Of a DNA stretch of 64,000 nucleotides, positions 33,977 through 42,423 are shown in pieces. The translations under genes were made by a program, and so were the position numbers. The notes under the pieces are model-generated. The model saw only the letters and a list, made by a program, of their open reading frames with translations. It searched no databases and was not told where the DNA came from. Origin of the DNA: Ruminococcus sp. (lineage in GTDB: Bacteria > Bacillota > Clostridia > Oscillospirales > Ruminococcaceae). The stretch is from contig JAFYUM010000042.1 in NCBI GenBank assembly GCA_017558505.1, positions 62,001 through 126,000 of the forward strand. The letters run 5' to 3'. Position 1 is the first letter of the stretch, and every line of letters begins with the position of its first letter.

Positions 33977-34345
33977 TCATATTAATGCTACATAATATAT
34001 CGTAAATGGAATAATCATAAATATCACGAGAATAATATGCCGTATTATGGCATATTTCAGGGCAATTCCCTGACGATAGACGCTGTTGAGAACACCCAGC
34101 CCTACACCGCCTAAGAATCCGAATACAAAGTATGCCGCACCGCCCATGCCAAACATTTTTGTTATGGCAAGACCGAACAGAAATCCCAGTATATTCGGAA
34201 ACAGCACTGCAAGACAACCTAAATCACCGCCGTTATTTCTTGCTTCCCATGGTGTACTGCCCATATTCGTATAGATATCTGTACACGAATCGGAAGTATG
34301 GTGGAAATCGTCAAGAATGTCCTGAATAATCTCTAAAATTTTCAT
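33977..34345 (-). CDS. Small membrane protein of unknown function (122 residues)
   Basis: I do not recognise the family. The first 45 residues are soluble and acidic (MKILEIIQDILDDFHHTSDSC), with a Cys and TPWEARNNGG. Three hydrophobic segments follow at about 47-66, 68-88 and 98-120. It lies in the aconitase-icd interval in the same direction as its neighbours, 15 bp after the preceding small gene. The reading frame and spacing support it as real. Confidence 0.65.
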   Translation of the reverse strand: MKILEIIQDILDDFHHTSDSCTDIYTNMGSTPWEARNNGGDLGCLAVLFPNILGFLFGLAITKMFGMGGAAYFVFGFLGGVGLGVLNSVYRQGIALKYAIIRHIILVIFMIIPFTIYYVALI

Positions 34346-34360
34346 ATTAATTTTCCCCTT

Positions 34361-34759
34361 TTAATCCCAGTCGTTGATGATTTCAGATACTGATGATGAA
34401 TTATTTTTACTGTCATTGTGAGACTCAATAATTACAGGTACAAAAGCAGCAAGTAAACCAATCACCAGTATTACTATACCTTCTGTAAGTTCTGCGTAAT
34501 GCTGTGCCATTTTATCGTCCTTGTATCGTTCCAGATATTTCTTTTTGGTAAAATTAAATATATCTTTTCCAAATACCATAGCAAATGCAACGCCAACCAA
34601 ACCGATTATTACGACTATGACGACTAAAAATGTCGGAAGATTCCATGAATCCAATTTCAGAAAAAAAACTAATAAAAGTATCCATGGCAACACACTCAAT
34701 AACAATCCGTACCCCAGACCAGGAGCATAGTGCAATCTGCCCTTTAATCGTATTTTCAT
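34361..34759 (-). CDS. Small membrane protein of unknown function (132 residues)
   Basis: Not recognised. A basic N terminus (MKIRLKGRLHY) precedes two hydrophobic segments (about 16-35 and 43-63). A charged cytoplasmic-like stretch (KKKYLERYKDDKMAQHYAELT) and a third hydrophobic segment (94-110) follow, with a polar Ser/Asn-rich tail. It overlaps the upstream 73-residue gene by four bases (ATGA), so the two are translationally coupled. Confidence 0.68.
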   Translation of the reverse strand: MKIRLKGRLHYAPGLGYGLLLSVLPWILLLVFFLKLDSWNLPTFLVVIVVIIGLVGVAFAMVFGKDIFNFTKKKYLERYKDDKMAQHYAELTEGIVILVIGLLAAFVPVIIESHNDSKNNSSSVSEIINDWD

Positions 34760-34977
34760 ATCATTGCCCCAAACAACATAATCATCAGTACGCCGAAAAA
34801 CAGCAGACCTACAATATCAACAGCCTTCTGAAAATTTGTCCATTTACCGCTTTTAATGTGTCTGAAAAGGTTGATACCCCATAATACCATAATCAGACCG
34901 ACAAAAAATATAAGCAATTTCAGCATACCCTCCGCAGAATTAGCTGCGGAGAGCATTGCTGTAAGATTAGTTTTCAT
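34756..34977 (-). CDS. Small membrane protein of unknown function (73 residues)
   Basis: Not recognised. Two hydrophobic segments (about 19-37 and 52-72) are separated by a short basic loop (RHIKSGKWTNFQK). It starts within the aconitase stop (TAATG at 34975-34979) and ends overlapping the next gene (ATGA). This double coupling makes it very likely to be translated. Confidence 0.7.
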   Translation of the reverse strand: MKTNLTAMLSAANSAEGMLKLLIFFVGLIMVLWGINLFRHIKSGKWTNFQKAVDIVGLLFFGVLMIMLFGAMI

Positions 34978-36914
34978 TACTTCATTGACTCTCTTGTGAA
35001 GTCAAGAAGTCCGCCTGCAAGGATAATATCCTTTGTACGTCCTGAAAGCTCGCAGAGTACAGGAATTTCTGCACCATTTGTCTTGTTTACAACTGTAAGC
35101 TCGGACTTGCCCTCTGCAATATCCTTTCTTACGTCAGCAAGTACAAGTACATCACCTTCGTTAATCTTGTCGTAGTCAGCCTCGTTTACGAATGTAAGAG
35201 GAAGAATACCTGCATTTACAAGGTTTGCACGGTGAATACGTGCGAATGACTTAACGAGAACAGCCTTAACTCCGAGATAGAGAGGAGCAAGTGCAGCGTG
35301 TTCTCTTGATGAGCCCTGTCCGTAATTTGAACCGCCTACGATAATGCTCTTGCCAAGTTCCTTCGCTCTTGTGGGGAATGCCTCGTCGCATACAGCAAAG
35401 CAGTGCTGTGAAATAGCGGGAATATTTGAACGGAGAGGAAGAATCTTCGCACCAGCAGGCATAATGTGGTCAGTTGTAATATTATCGCCAACCTTGAGTG
35501 ATACAGGTGCGTCAATTGTTTCAAGGAGAGGTGCTGTATCGGGATAAGGCTTGATGTTTGGTCCACGGAGGATTTCAACACTGTCCATTTCCTCAACAGG
35601 TGCAGGAGGAACAACCATATTGTCGTTGATTGTGAATTCCTCTGGGAGCTTGAACTCGGGCATTTCGCCAATTTCCATTGGATCTGTGAGGTAGCCTGTA
35701 ATAGCGGAAATAGCTGCCATTTCGGGAGATACGAGATAAATCTGACCGTCCTTTGTTCCGGAACGTCCTTCGAAGTTTCTGTTGAATGTACGGAGGGAAA
35801 TACCCTTTGAATTAGGTGACTGTCCCATACCAATACATGGACCGCAGGCACTTTCAAGGATTCTTGCACCAGCGTCAATAAGAGTTGCAAGAGCACCGTT
35901 TTCAGCCATCATATTGAGAACCTGCTTAGAGCCTGGAGCAATAGCAAGTGATACATCGGGGTGAACTGTCTTGCCCTTTAAGATGTGAGCAACCTTGAGC
36001 ATATCAAGGAGTGATGAGTTTGTGCATGAACCGATACATACCTGATCAATCTTGAGCTTGCCGATTTCCTCAACGCTCTTTACGTTGTCAGGTGAGTGAG
36101 GACAAGCAGCAAGTGGTACAAGCTCGCTGAGGTTGATGTTCAGTTCCTCGTCGTATACAGCATCTTCATCAGCTGAAAGGGGTACCCATACCTCCTCACG
36201 TTTCTGAGCCTTAAGGAACTGCTTTGTAATCTCATCAGATGGGAAAATTGAAGTTGTAGCACCAAGCTCTGCACCCATATTTGTGATAGTTGCACGCTCG
36301 GGAACAGAAAGAGTCTTAACACCCTCGCCTACGTACTCGATAACCTTGCCTACGCCGCCCTTAACAGACATTCTTCTGAGAACTTCAAGAATAACGTCCT
36401 TTGCAGCAACCCATGGACGAAGCTTTCCTGTAAGGTTAACCTTTACAACCTTAGGGCAAGTTATGTAGTATGCACCGCCGCCCATAGCAACAGCAACGTC
36501 AAGTCCGCCTGCACCGATAGCAATCATACCGATACCGCCGCCTGTGGGAGTATGGCTGTCAGAACCGATAAGTGTCTTGCCAGGGATACCGAATCTTTCA
36601 AGATGAACCTGATGACAGATACCGTTACCGGGACGTGAAAAATAAATGCCGTGCTTCTTTGCAACTGATCCGATAAAACGGTGGTCATCGGCATTTTCAA
36701 AACCACTCTGGAGAGTGTTGTGGTCGATATATGCAACTGAACGCTCTGTCTTTACTCTTGGTACGCCCATAGCCTCAAATTCAAGGTATGCCATTGTACC
36801 TGTAGCGTCCTGTGTAAGTGTCTGGTCAATCTTTATACCGATTTCCTGACCTTTTACATACTCACCGTCAACGAGGTGAGCCTTCAAGATTTTTTCTGTA
36901 AGTGTTAAACCCAT
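34977..36914 (-). CDS. acn: Aconitate hydratase (mitochondrial-like short type)
   Basis: 645 residues. The 4Fe-4S ligand region SACGPCIGMGQSP and the earlier Cys in IGSCTNSSLLDM are present, as are GSDSHTPTGGGIGMIAIGAGG and the swivelling-domain motif GGSNYGQGSSREHAALAP. It converts citrate to isocitrate. It is shorter than AcnA (about 890) and matches the bacterial mitochondrial-like class. First gene of the long minus-strand block, with a near-consensus promoter. The next step, isocitrate dehydrogenase, is encoded four genes later. Confidence 0.95.
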   Translation of the reverse strand: MGLTLTEKILKAHLVDGEYVKGQEIGIKIDQTLTQDATGTMAYLEFEAMGVPRVKTERSVAYIDHNTLQSGFENADDHRFIGSVAKKHGIYFSRPGNGICHQVHLERFGIPGKTLIGSDSHTPTGGGIGMIAIGAGGLDVAVAMGGGAYYITCPKVVKVNLTGKLRPWVAAKDVILEVLRRMSVKGGVGKVIEYVGEGVKTLSVPERATITNMGAELGATTSIFPSDEITKQFLKAQKREEVWVPLSADEDAVYDEELNINLSELVPLAACPHSPDNVKSVEEIGKLKIDQVCIGSCTNSSLLDMLKVAHILKGKTVHPDVSLAIAPGSKQVLNMMAENGALATLIDAGARILESACGPCIGMGQSPNSKGISLRTFNRNFEGRSGTKDGQIYLVSPEMAAISAITGYLTDPMEIGEMPEFKLPEEFTINDNMVVPPAPVEEMDSVEILRGPNIKPYPDTAPLLETIDAPVSLKVGDNITTDHIMPAGAKILPLRSNIPAISQHCFAVCDEAFPTRAKELGKSIIVGGSNYGQGSSREHAALAPLYLGVKAVLVKSFARIHRANLVNAGILPLTFVNEADYDKINEGDVLVLADVRKDIAEGKSELTVVNKTNGAEIPVLCELSGRTKDIILAGGLLDFTRESMK

Positions 36915-36961
36915 TTTTAATCATTCCTTTCCAGCGATTTTGACACCGCTATCCACTTTAT

Positions 36962-36990
36962 ATTTTACACTATTTCGCCTACTTTGTCAA
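36962..36990 (-). promoter_or_regulatory. Promoter of the acn-icd block
   Basis: On the minus strand: TTGACA, 17-bp spacer, TAAAAT, about 48 bp before the aconitase start. Confidence 0.75.
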
Positions 36991-37050
36991 GAAATAAACA
37001 ATGTAAAATAAAGCTGTAAATTTCTTTTTGTTAGCTTAATATAACTGATG

Positions 37051-37096
37051 TAAAAAACAAAGGCAATATCGCACAGAATATATGCGATATTGCCTT
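37051..37096 (-). terminator. Terminator after lysA
   Basis: A 14-bp perfect stem (arms 37060-37073 and 37083-37096) with a nine-base loop, followed on the minus strand by TGTTTTTT. It separates lysA from the acn promoter region. Confidence 0.9.
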
Positions 37097-37100
37097 AAAG

Positions 37101-38399
37101 TTATATATCATTACGGATAATATCATCAAGAGTCTGTCTTTTAACAGCAATTCTTGATTCGCCGTTGTTCACAAAAACAAGCGCAGGTCTGCAAAGTCTG
37201 TTATAGTTTGAGGACATTGAGAAGTTATATGCACCTGTGGCGCATACAGCTATAATATCCCCCGATTCTGCGTGCTGTAAAGGCATATTCTCGCCGATAA
37301 GATCGCCGCTTTCACAGCATTTTCCTGCGATAGTAACTCTCTCTGAACGCTCCTCAGCCGCCTTATTTGCCACAATAGCCTCATATTCGGATTTATACAG
37401 GATATAGCGGGGATTATCCGCCATACCGCCGTCAACGGAAACATAAGTTCTGATGTCAGGGATTTCCTTTCTTGCACCCACGGTATACAGAGTAATTCCT
37501 GCACTTGCAGCAATTGATCTGCCAGGCTCGATGTAGATGAAAGGACGATTGATTCCAAGGCTTTCACATTCGGAAATAACTACCTGTGAAACCCTCTCCA
37601 TAAATACGCCGAATGGCTGTGGATCGTGTTCTTCAAGGTATTTGATACCGAAGCCACCGCCAAGATTAAGCCCCTGAATTTCGTAATTCAGCTCGTTTTT
37701 AATCTTTGAAATTAGTTCAAGCATAACCCTTGCAGCTTCCTCAAAAGGTGCAATGTCGAATATCTGTGAGCCGATATGGCAATGCAAACCGTAAAGTTCC
37801 ACATTTTTGCAATTTATAGCCTCTTTTACAGCTTCAAATGCCTCACCCGTTTCAAGAGCAAAACCGAACTTGCTGTCAATCTGTCCTGTTTTTACGAAAT
37901 CGTGGGTATGTGCGTCAATTCCAGGTTTGATACGGAACATAATATGTGGCTTCTTACCCATTTTTCCTGCGATTTCAGAAAGTCTGTGAAGCTCGTTAAT
38001 ATTGTCGACAATAATGTGACCAACACCAACTTCAAGGGCATATTCAAGCTCCTCATTTGTCTTGTTATTGCCGTGGAAGCCGATTTTTGATGTGTCAAAT
38101 CCAGCCTTTACAGCAGTATAGAGTTCGCCAATTGATACAACGTCAAGACCAAGCCCTTCGCTTGATACTATACGGCACATTTCCATACAGGAAAGCGCCT
38201 TGCTTGCGTAGTGAACGCGTCCTTTTTCACCGTAGAATTTTCTGATATTTTCATTGAATTCACGGCAATTCTTACGCACAAGCTCCTCGTCCATAACGTA
38301 AAGGGGTGTACCGTAGGTTTTTGCCAGTTCTACGGTATCCACGCCGCCTATAGTGAGATTTCCGTTTTCGTTTATACTTAAATTTTCAGAAACAAACAT
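37101..38399 (-). CDS. lysA: Diaminopimelate decarboxylase
   Basis: 432 residues, PLP-dependent fold III. The PLP lysine is K67 in HYASKALSC. Other signatures are HCHIGSQ-type LHCHIGSQIF, GGGFGIKY, EPGRSIAASAG and the C-terminal CESGD with ATGAYNFSMSSNYN. It makes L-lysine from meso-diaminopimelate. Last gene of the lon-engB-lysA run, 34 bp after engB, and closed by a strong terminator. Confidence 0.96.
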   Translation of the reverse strand: MFVSENLSINENGNLTIGGVDTVELAKTYGTPLYVMDEELVRKNCREFNENIRKFYGEKGRVHYASKALSCMEMCRIVSSEGLGLDVVSIGELYTAVKAGFDTSKIGFHGNNKTNEELEYALEVGVGHIIVDNINELHRLSEIAGKMGKKPHIMFRIKPGIDAHTHDFVKTGQIDSKFGFALETGEAFEAVKEAINCKNVELYGLHCHIGSQIFDIAPFEEAARVMLELISKIKNELNYEIQGLNLGGGFGIKYLEEHDPQPFGVFMERVSQVVISECESLGINRPFIYIEPGRSIAASAGITLYTVGARKEIPDIRTYVSVDGGMADNPRYILYKSEYEAIVANKAAEERSERVTIAGKCCESGDLIGENMPLQHAESGDIIAVCATGAYNFSMSSNYNRLCRPALVFVNNGESRIAVKRQTLDDIIRNDI

Positions 38400-38432
38400 A
38401 TTTAATCTTCCTTTCGGACAGAGAACAATTTC

Positions 38433-39023
38433 TTATTCCTCCGTCACTTCTTCAACAATTGCCCTCAATTCCTCAACACCTTCAAAAGTCATAGAGGAAA
38501 AGGGAATTACGTGCATATCCTCAAAGCATGGTATTTCAGTCTTGAATGCCTCCATACGCTTTATACGCTCCATTTTTTTCAGCTTGTCAGCCTTTGTGAG
38601 AACGAGAATAAATGGCATTTCCGTATCAATGAGGAAATCAATCATCTTCAAATCGTCCTTTGTAGGAGCATGACGCATATCCACCAGCATAAATACTATG
38701 CGTATATCTCTTTCAGAGCTTAAATAACCGTCAATAAGTCCGGACCAGCGTTCTTTCTCCGATTTTGCAACCTTTGCATAACCATAACCGGGCAGGTCAA
38801 CAAAGTATATATTTTCCAGACCATAGAAATTTATTGTAGCCGTTTTACCTGGAACAGAACTTACTCTTGCAAGATTTTTACGATTGAAAAGCTTATTGAT
38901 AAGGGTGGATTTTCCCACGTTTGAATGACCTGCAAAGGCAATTTCAATTCTATCGCCCTGCGGTAACTGTGAATATGTACCGTAGGAGGCTACAAATTCC
39001 GCTTTATTATAATTCAGTTTCAT
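38433..39023 (-). CDS. engB: Ribosome-biogenesis GTPase EngB/YsxC
   Basis: 196 residues. GTPase motifs are visible: G1 GHSNVGKST, G2/G3 around SSVPGKTATINFY and DLPGYGYAKVAKSEK, G4 TKADKL. It helps assemble the large ribosomal subunit and is essential in many bacteria. The start at 39023 is chosen over a slightly longer frame because GAGGAG lies before this ATG and the family begins near MKLNYNKAEF. It follows lon directly, a conserved pairing in Firmicutes. Confidence 0.96.
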   Translation of the reverse strand: MKLNYNKAEFVASYGTYSQLPQGDRIEIAFAGHSNVGKSTLINKLFNRKNLARVSSVPGKTATINFYGLENIYFVDLPGYGYAKVAKSEKERWSGLIDGYLSSERDIRIVFMLVDMRHAPTKDDLKMIDFLIDTEMPFILVLTKADKLKKMERIKRMEAFKTEIPCFEDMHVIPFSSMTFEGVEELRAIVEEVTEE

Positions 39024-39034
39024 AGCCACTCTCC

Positions 39035-41374
39035 TCATATAATCGCATTGTCGAGAACATCTGTGAGATTTTCTGCAAATACAAATTCAATATTATTCTT
39101 AACAGCTTCATCAATTTCTTCAAGGTCGGGTTTATTGGCAACAGGGATAATAACCTTTTTCATACCAAGCTTGTATGCTGCCATTGTCTTTTCACGGAGT
39201 CCGCCGATTGGAAGAACTTTTCCGTGAAGTGTTATTTCACCTGTCATAGCCACCTCAGAACGCACCATGCGCTCTGAAAGTGCTGATACAAGAGCTGTCG
39301 TAATTGTAACACCGGCAGAGGGACCGTCCTTTGGAACAGCACCCTCGGGAGCGTGAATGTGTATATCCTTTTTAGTAAAAAAATCCTTGTCTATGCCATA
39401 CTTTTCAGCAATGCTGCGAACATATGTAACGGCAATTCTTGCACTTTCCTTCATTACATCTCCAAGTGAGCCTGTAATTTCAATTTTGCCTGTACCGTCA
39501 AGCACAAGGACTTCAAGGGGCATAACAGTTCCGCCTACAGCAGTCCATGCAAGGCCATTTACAACTCCCACCTGATCTCTTTCGGATTTCAGGTCACGGG
39601 TATATTTATGTACACCAAGCCACTTTTCAATATCTTTCCCCTTAATATTGATACGCTTTGCAGTACCGTCGGCAATCTTCTTTGCAGCCTTTCTGCACAG
39701 TGAAGCAATTCGTCTTTCGAGAGTTCTTACGCCTGCTTCACTTGTATAATAAGCAATAATGTCATCAACGGCATCGTCGCTGATTTTCAGCTGTGTGCCT
39801 TTGAGTCCGTGCTCCTTAAGCTGTTTGGGAATGAGATGATCTTTTGCAATGTGGAATTTTTCCTCTGCGGTATAGCTTGGAAGCTCTATAAGCTCCATAC
39901 GGTCAAGAAGCGGTGCAGGAATATTTCCAACATCGTTTGCAGTTGTTATAAATACCGCCTTACTTAAATCAAATGGTACTTCAATGAAGTGATCACGGAA
40001 AGCACAGTTCTGCTCACTGTCCAGAACCTCAAGCATAGCTGAAGAAGGATCGCCCTTAATATCGCTGCAAAGCTTGTCTATCTCATCAAGGAGAACCATA
40101 GGATCAGCAGTTCCTGCCTGCTCCATAGCGGCAATGATACGTCCGGGCATAGCACCTACATATGTCTTTCTATGACCTCTTATATCAGCCTCGTCACGGA
40201 CTCCGCCGAGAGATACACGGACATATTTTCTTCCCATAGCCTTTGCAATAGAACGTGCAATTGACGTTTTACCTATTCCGGGAGGGCCTGCAAGACAAAT
40301 AATCTGGCCCTTTATATCGGGATTAAGGGTATGTACCGCAAGAAATTCAAGTATGCGTTCCTTGACCTTTTTAAGTCCATAATGCTCATCGTCAAGAATA
40401 GCCGCAGCCTTATCCATTGATATTTTTGATTTTGTATACTTGCCCCATGGCAGTTCAAGAACTGTATCAAGGTAATTCTTGATTACAAATGCCTCCTGTG
40501 AAGCAGGCGGCAGCTTTGCAAGCCTGTCGGTTTCACGGAGCAGCTTATCACGACTTTTTTCATCAATTTTCAGCTTTATTACCTTTTCACGAAGCTCGTA
40601 TACCTCATCTGCTTCGTCTTCTCCAAGCTGTTCCTGAATAACTCTCATCTGCTCACGAAGATAGTATTCACGCTGTCCCTTGTCGATACTGTTTCTTGTC
40701 TGCTCGTTTATTTCGTTTTCAAGCTCAAGTATTTCCACTTCTGCGGCAAGAAAATGACCGAGAAGCGTAAGCTTGTTTATTATATTGGTTTCCTCAAGAA
40801 GCTCCTGCTTGTCACGGTAATTGATATTTGAATTGAAGCATATTGACTCAAATACCTTTACAGGATCTGACTGTGACATAACCACAGAGAGCATTTCACG
40901 GGGCATTTTAGGAAAAAATGAAGTATATCGCTCAAAGATATTCTTCACGGTACGGACAAGAGCCTCTGCCTCCGCTTCGCTGTATTTCACTCTTGAATAA
41001 GTGGGAACACGCTTGACATCAGCAATAAAAACGTCACCCTCATCCATAAGTGCAACCATATGAGCTTTATAAACGCCCTCAACAAGAACCTTTACCACAT
41101 TATCAGGCAATTTTAAAACCTGCTTTATTTCCGCAACAACACCGACGCTGTAAAGATCTGCCATTACAGGTCTGTCAACATCTGTTTCTTTCTGTGCAAC
41201 GAGAAAAATCTTTCCACTGCCCTTGACAGCTCTTTCTATGGCATTGATTGTCTTTTCTCTCGAAGCGTCAAAGTGCATAACCATTTTCGGATATGCAACA
41301 AGTCCTTTTAATGCAACAGTATAAAACGTATTGCATTTTTCTGTATTTTTACAACTTTTCGTTTTCTGTTCCAT
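39035..41374 (-). CDS. lon: ATP-dependent protease Lon
   Basis: 779 residues. The N-terminal substrate domain is followed by the AAA+ module (Walker A GPPGIGKTS, Walker B MVLLDEIDKL). The C-terminal serine protease domain has its catalytic Ser in KDGPSAGVTI and Lys in GGLREKTMAA. It degrades damaged and regulatory proteins in the cytoplasm. GGAGAAGG precedes the start. It heads the lon-engB-lysA run. Confidence 0.97.
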   Translation of the reverse strand: MEQKTKSCKNTEKCNTFYTVALKGLVAYPKMVMHFDASREKTINAIERAVKGSGKIFLVAQKETDVDRPVMADLYSVGVVAEIKQVLKLPDNVVKVLVEGVYKAHMVALMDEGDVFIADVKRVPTYSRVKYSEAEAEALVRTVKNIFERYTSFFPKMPREMLSVVMSQSDPVKVFESICFNSNINYRDKQELLEETNIINKLTLLGHFLAAEVEILELENEINEQTRNSIDKGQREYYLREQMRVIQEQLGEDEADEVYELREKVIKLKIDEKSRDKLLRETDRLAKLPPASQEAFVIKNYLDTVLELPWGKYTKSKISMDKAAAILDDEHYGLKKVKERILEFLAVHTLNPDIKGQIICLAGPPGIGKTSIARSIAKAMGRKYVRVSLGGVRDEADIRGHRKTYVGAMPGRIIAAMEQAGTADPMVLLDEIDKLCSDIKGDPSSAMLEVLDSEQNCAFRDHFIEVPFDLSKAVFITTANDVGNIPAPLLDRMELIELPSYTAEEKFHIAKDHLIPKQLKEHGLKGTQLKISDDAVDDIIAYYTSEAGVRTLERRIASLCRKAAKKIADGTAKRINIKGKDIEKWLGVHKYTRDLKSERDQVGVVNGLAWTAVGGTVMPLEVLVLDGTGKIEITGSLGDVMKESARIAVTYVRSIAEKYGIDKDFFTKKDIHIHAPEGAVPKDGPSAGVTITTALVSALSERMVRSEVAMTGEITLHGKVLPIGGLREKTMAAYKLGMKKVIIPVANKPDLEEIDEAVKNNIEFVFAENLTDVLDNAII

Positions 41375-41402
41375 ATTTATCCTTCTCCAATTAATCAGTT
41401 AT

Positions 41403-41490
41403 GAGGACCTCTAAAAACCCGTCTGATCAAAGAAAAAGCAGATGACGTGCATAGCTACTTTTTTCTCAAAAGAGGTTTTCAGAGGTTCCC
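41403..41490. repeat. 88-bp element with imperfect terminal inverted repeats (MITE-like)
   Basis: Arms of 17 bp match at 14 positions (41403-41419 against the complement of 41474-41490, core CCTCTRAAAACC). The element lies in the 330-bp gap between divergent lon and mtnN, which otherwise holds only AT-rich sequence and the mtnN promoter. It could be a miniature transposable element or simply a long RNA hairpin. Confidence 0.4.
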
Positions 41491-41643
41491 TTATACCAAT
41501 GTTTCAATGATTGGTATTAATCCATCCGAATTTACTTATACTTCTGTATCTTATATTATACTATTATTATACTATATTCTTATGAAAAAAGCAAGTTCAG
41601 CAGCCAATAACTGCAAAAGTTATATTTTTTTGTCAGAAATATA

Positions 41644-41672
41644 TTGATTTTTTATATTTAATATGCTATAAT
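41644..41672 (+). promoter_or_regulatory. Promoter of mtnN
   Basis: TTGATT, 17-bp spacer, TATAAT, about 33 bp before the start; AAGGAG is the ribosome binding site. Confidence 0.72.
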
Positions 41673-41704
41673 ATATCTATATTGATAAAAGGAGTAAGAA
41701 TAAA

Positions 41705-42382
41705 ATGAAGACAATTGCTATAATTGGTGCTATGCCATCAGAACTTGCGGATATACGCACTATGCTGGGCGAGGCTGAAATAAAGCGTATTTCAGGTTTC
41801 GACTTCTACATAAACGAATACAAGGGAAACAAAATTGTAAATGCCTGCTGCGGTATTGCAAAGGTAAACGCTGCTTTATGCACACAGGTAATGATTGACA
41901 ATTTCACCCCTGACTATGTTATAAATGCAGGTGTTGCAGGCGGTATGAATACTTCTGTCAAGGTATGCGATATAGTTATATCAACAGAAGTTCTCCCCCA
42001 CGACCTTGACCCTCACTTCCTTGCGGATTATCCGCCTTACTGTGCTGTTTTCAAGGCTGACGAAACCCTTATGAATACTGCTGAAAAGGTATGCGGTGAA
42101 TTTTCCGTAAACAGCTTCCGAGGCCGTATCGTATCGGGCGAGCAGTTCATTTCCGATAGTGCTGTAAAGAACGCAATACAGGAAAAATTCAATCCTCATG
42201 CCGTTGATATGGAAAGTGCCGCTGTAGGTCACGCCTGCTATCTCAATGAAATGCCCTTTGCAAGCATCCGATGTATTTCAGACAATGCCGACGACGAGGG
42301 TGCAATGTCATTTGATGAATTTGAAAAAATTGCTGCAAAGCGTGTGGCTGAAATCGTTCTGCGAATGACTGAAATTCTGTAA
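41705..42382 (+). CDS. mtnN: 5'-methylthioadenosine/S-adenosylhomocysteine nucleosidase
   Basis: 225 residues, the usual size. The catalytic pattern is intact: Glu in AMPSELADIR, VINAGVAGG, GEQFISDS, VDMESAAVGHAC and the Asp in ISDNADDEG. It cleaves adenine from methylthioadenosine and S-adenosylhomocysteine in methionine salvage and SAM detoxification. Single promoter upstream. The dockerin gene follows after 41 bp and may be read through. Confidence 0.96.
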   Translation: MKTIAIIGAMPSELADIRTMLGEAEIKRISGFDFYINEYKGNKIVNACCGIAKVNAALCTQVMIDNFTPDYVINAGVAGGMNTSVKVCDIVISTEVLPHDLDPHFLADYPPYCAVFKADETLMNTAEKVCGEFSVNSFRGRIVSGEQFISDSAVKNAIQEKFNPHAVDMESAAVGHACYLNEMPFASIRCISDNADDEGAMSFDEFEKIAAKRVAEIVLRMTEIL

Positions 42383-42423
42383 ACAACTCCCATTAAAGGA
42401 GATAAAAAAAGGAGAAAATAATT

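Noticed and set aside
35336..35896. 186-codon minus-strand frame within the aconitase gene
   Set aside because: Same-strand, different-frame shadow of aconitase with no start signal.
41447..41647. Possible small protein upstream of mtnN
   Set aside because: No ribosome binding site; it begins inside the inverted-repeat element and ends just short of the mtnN promoter.
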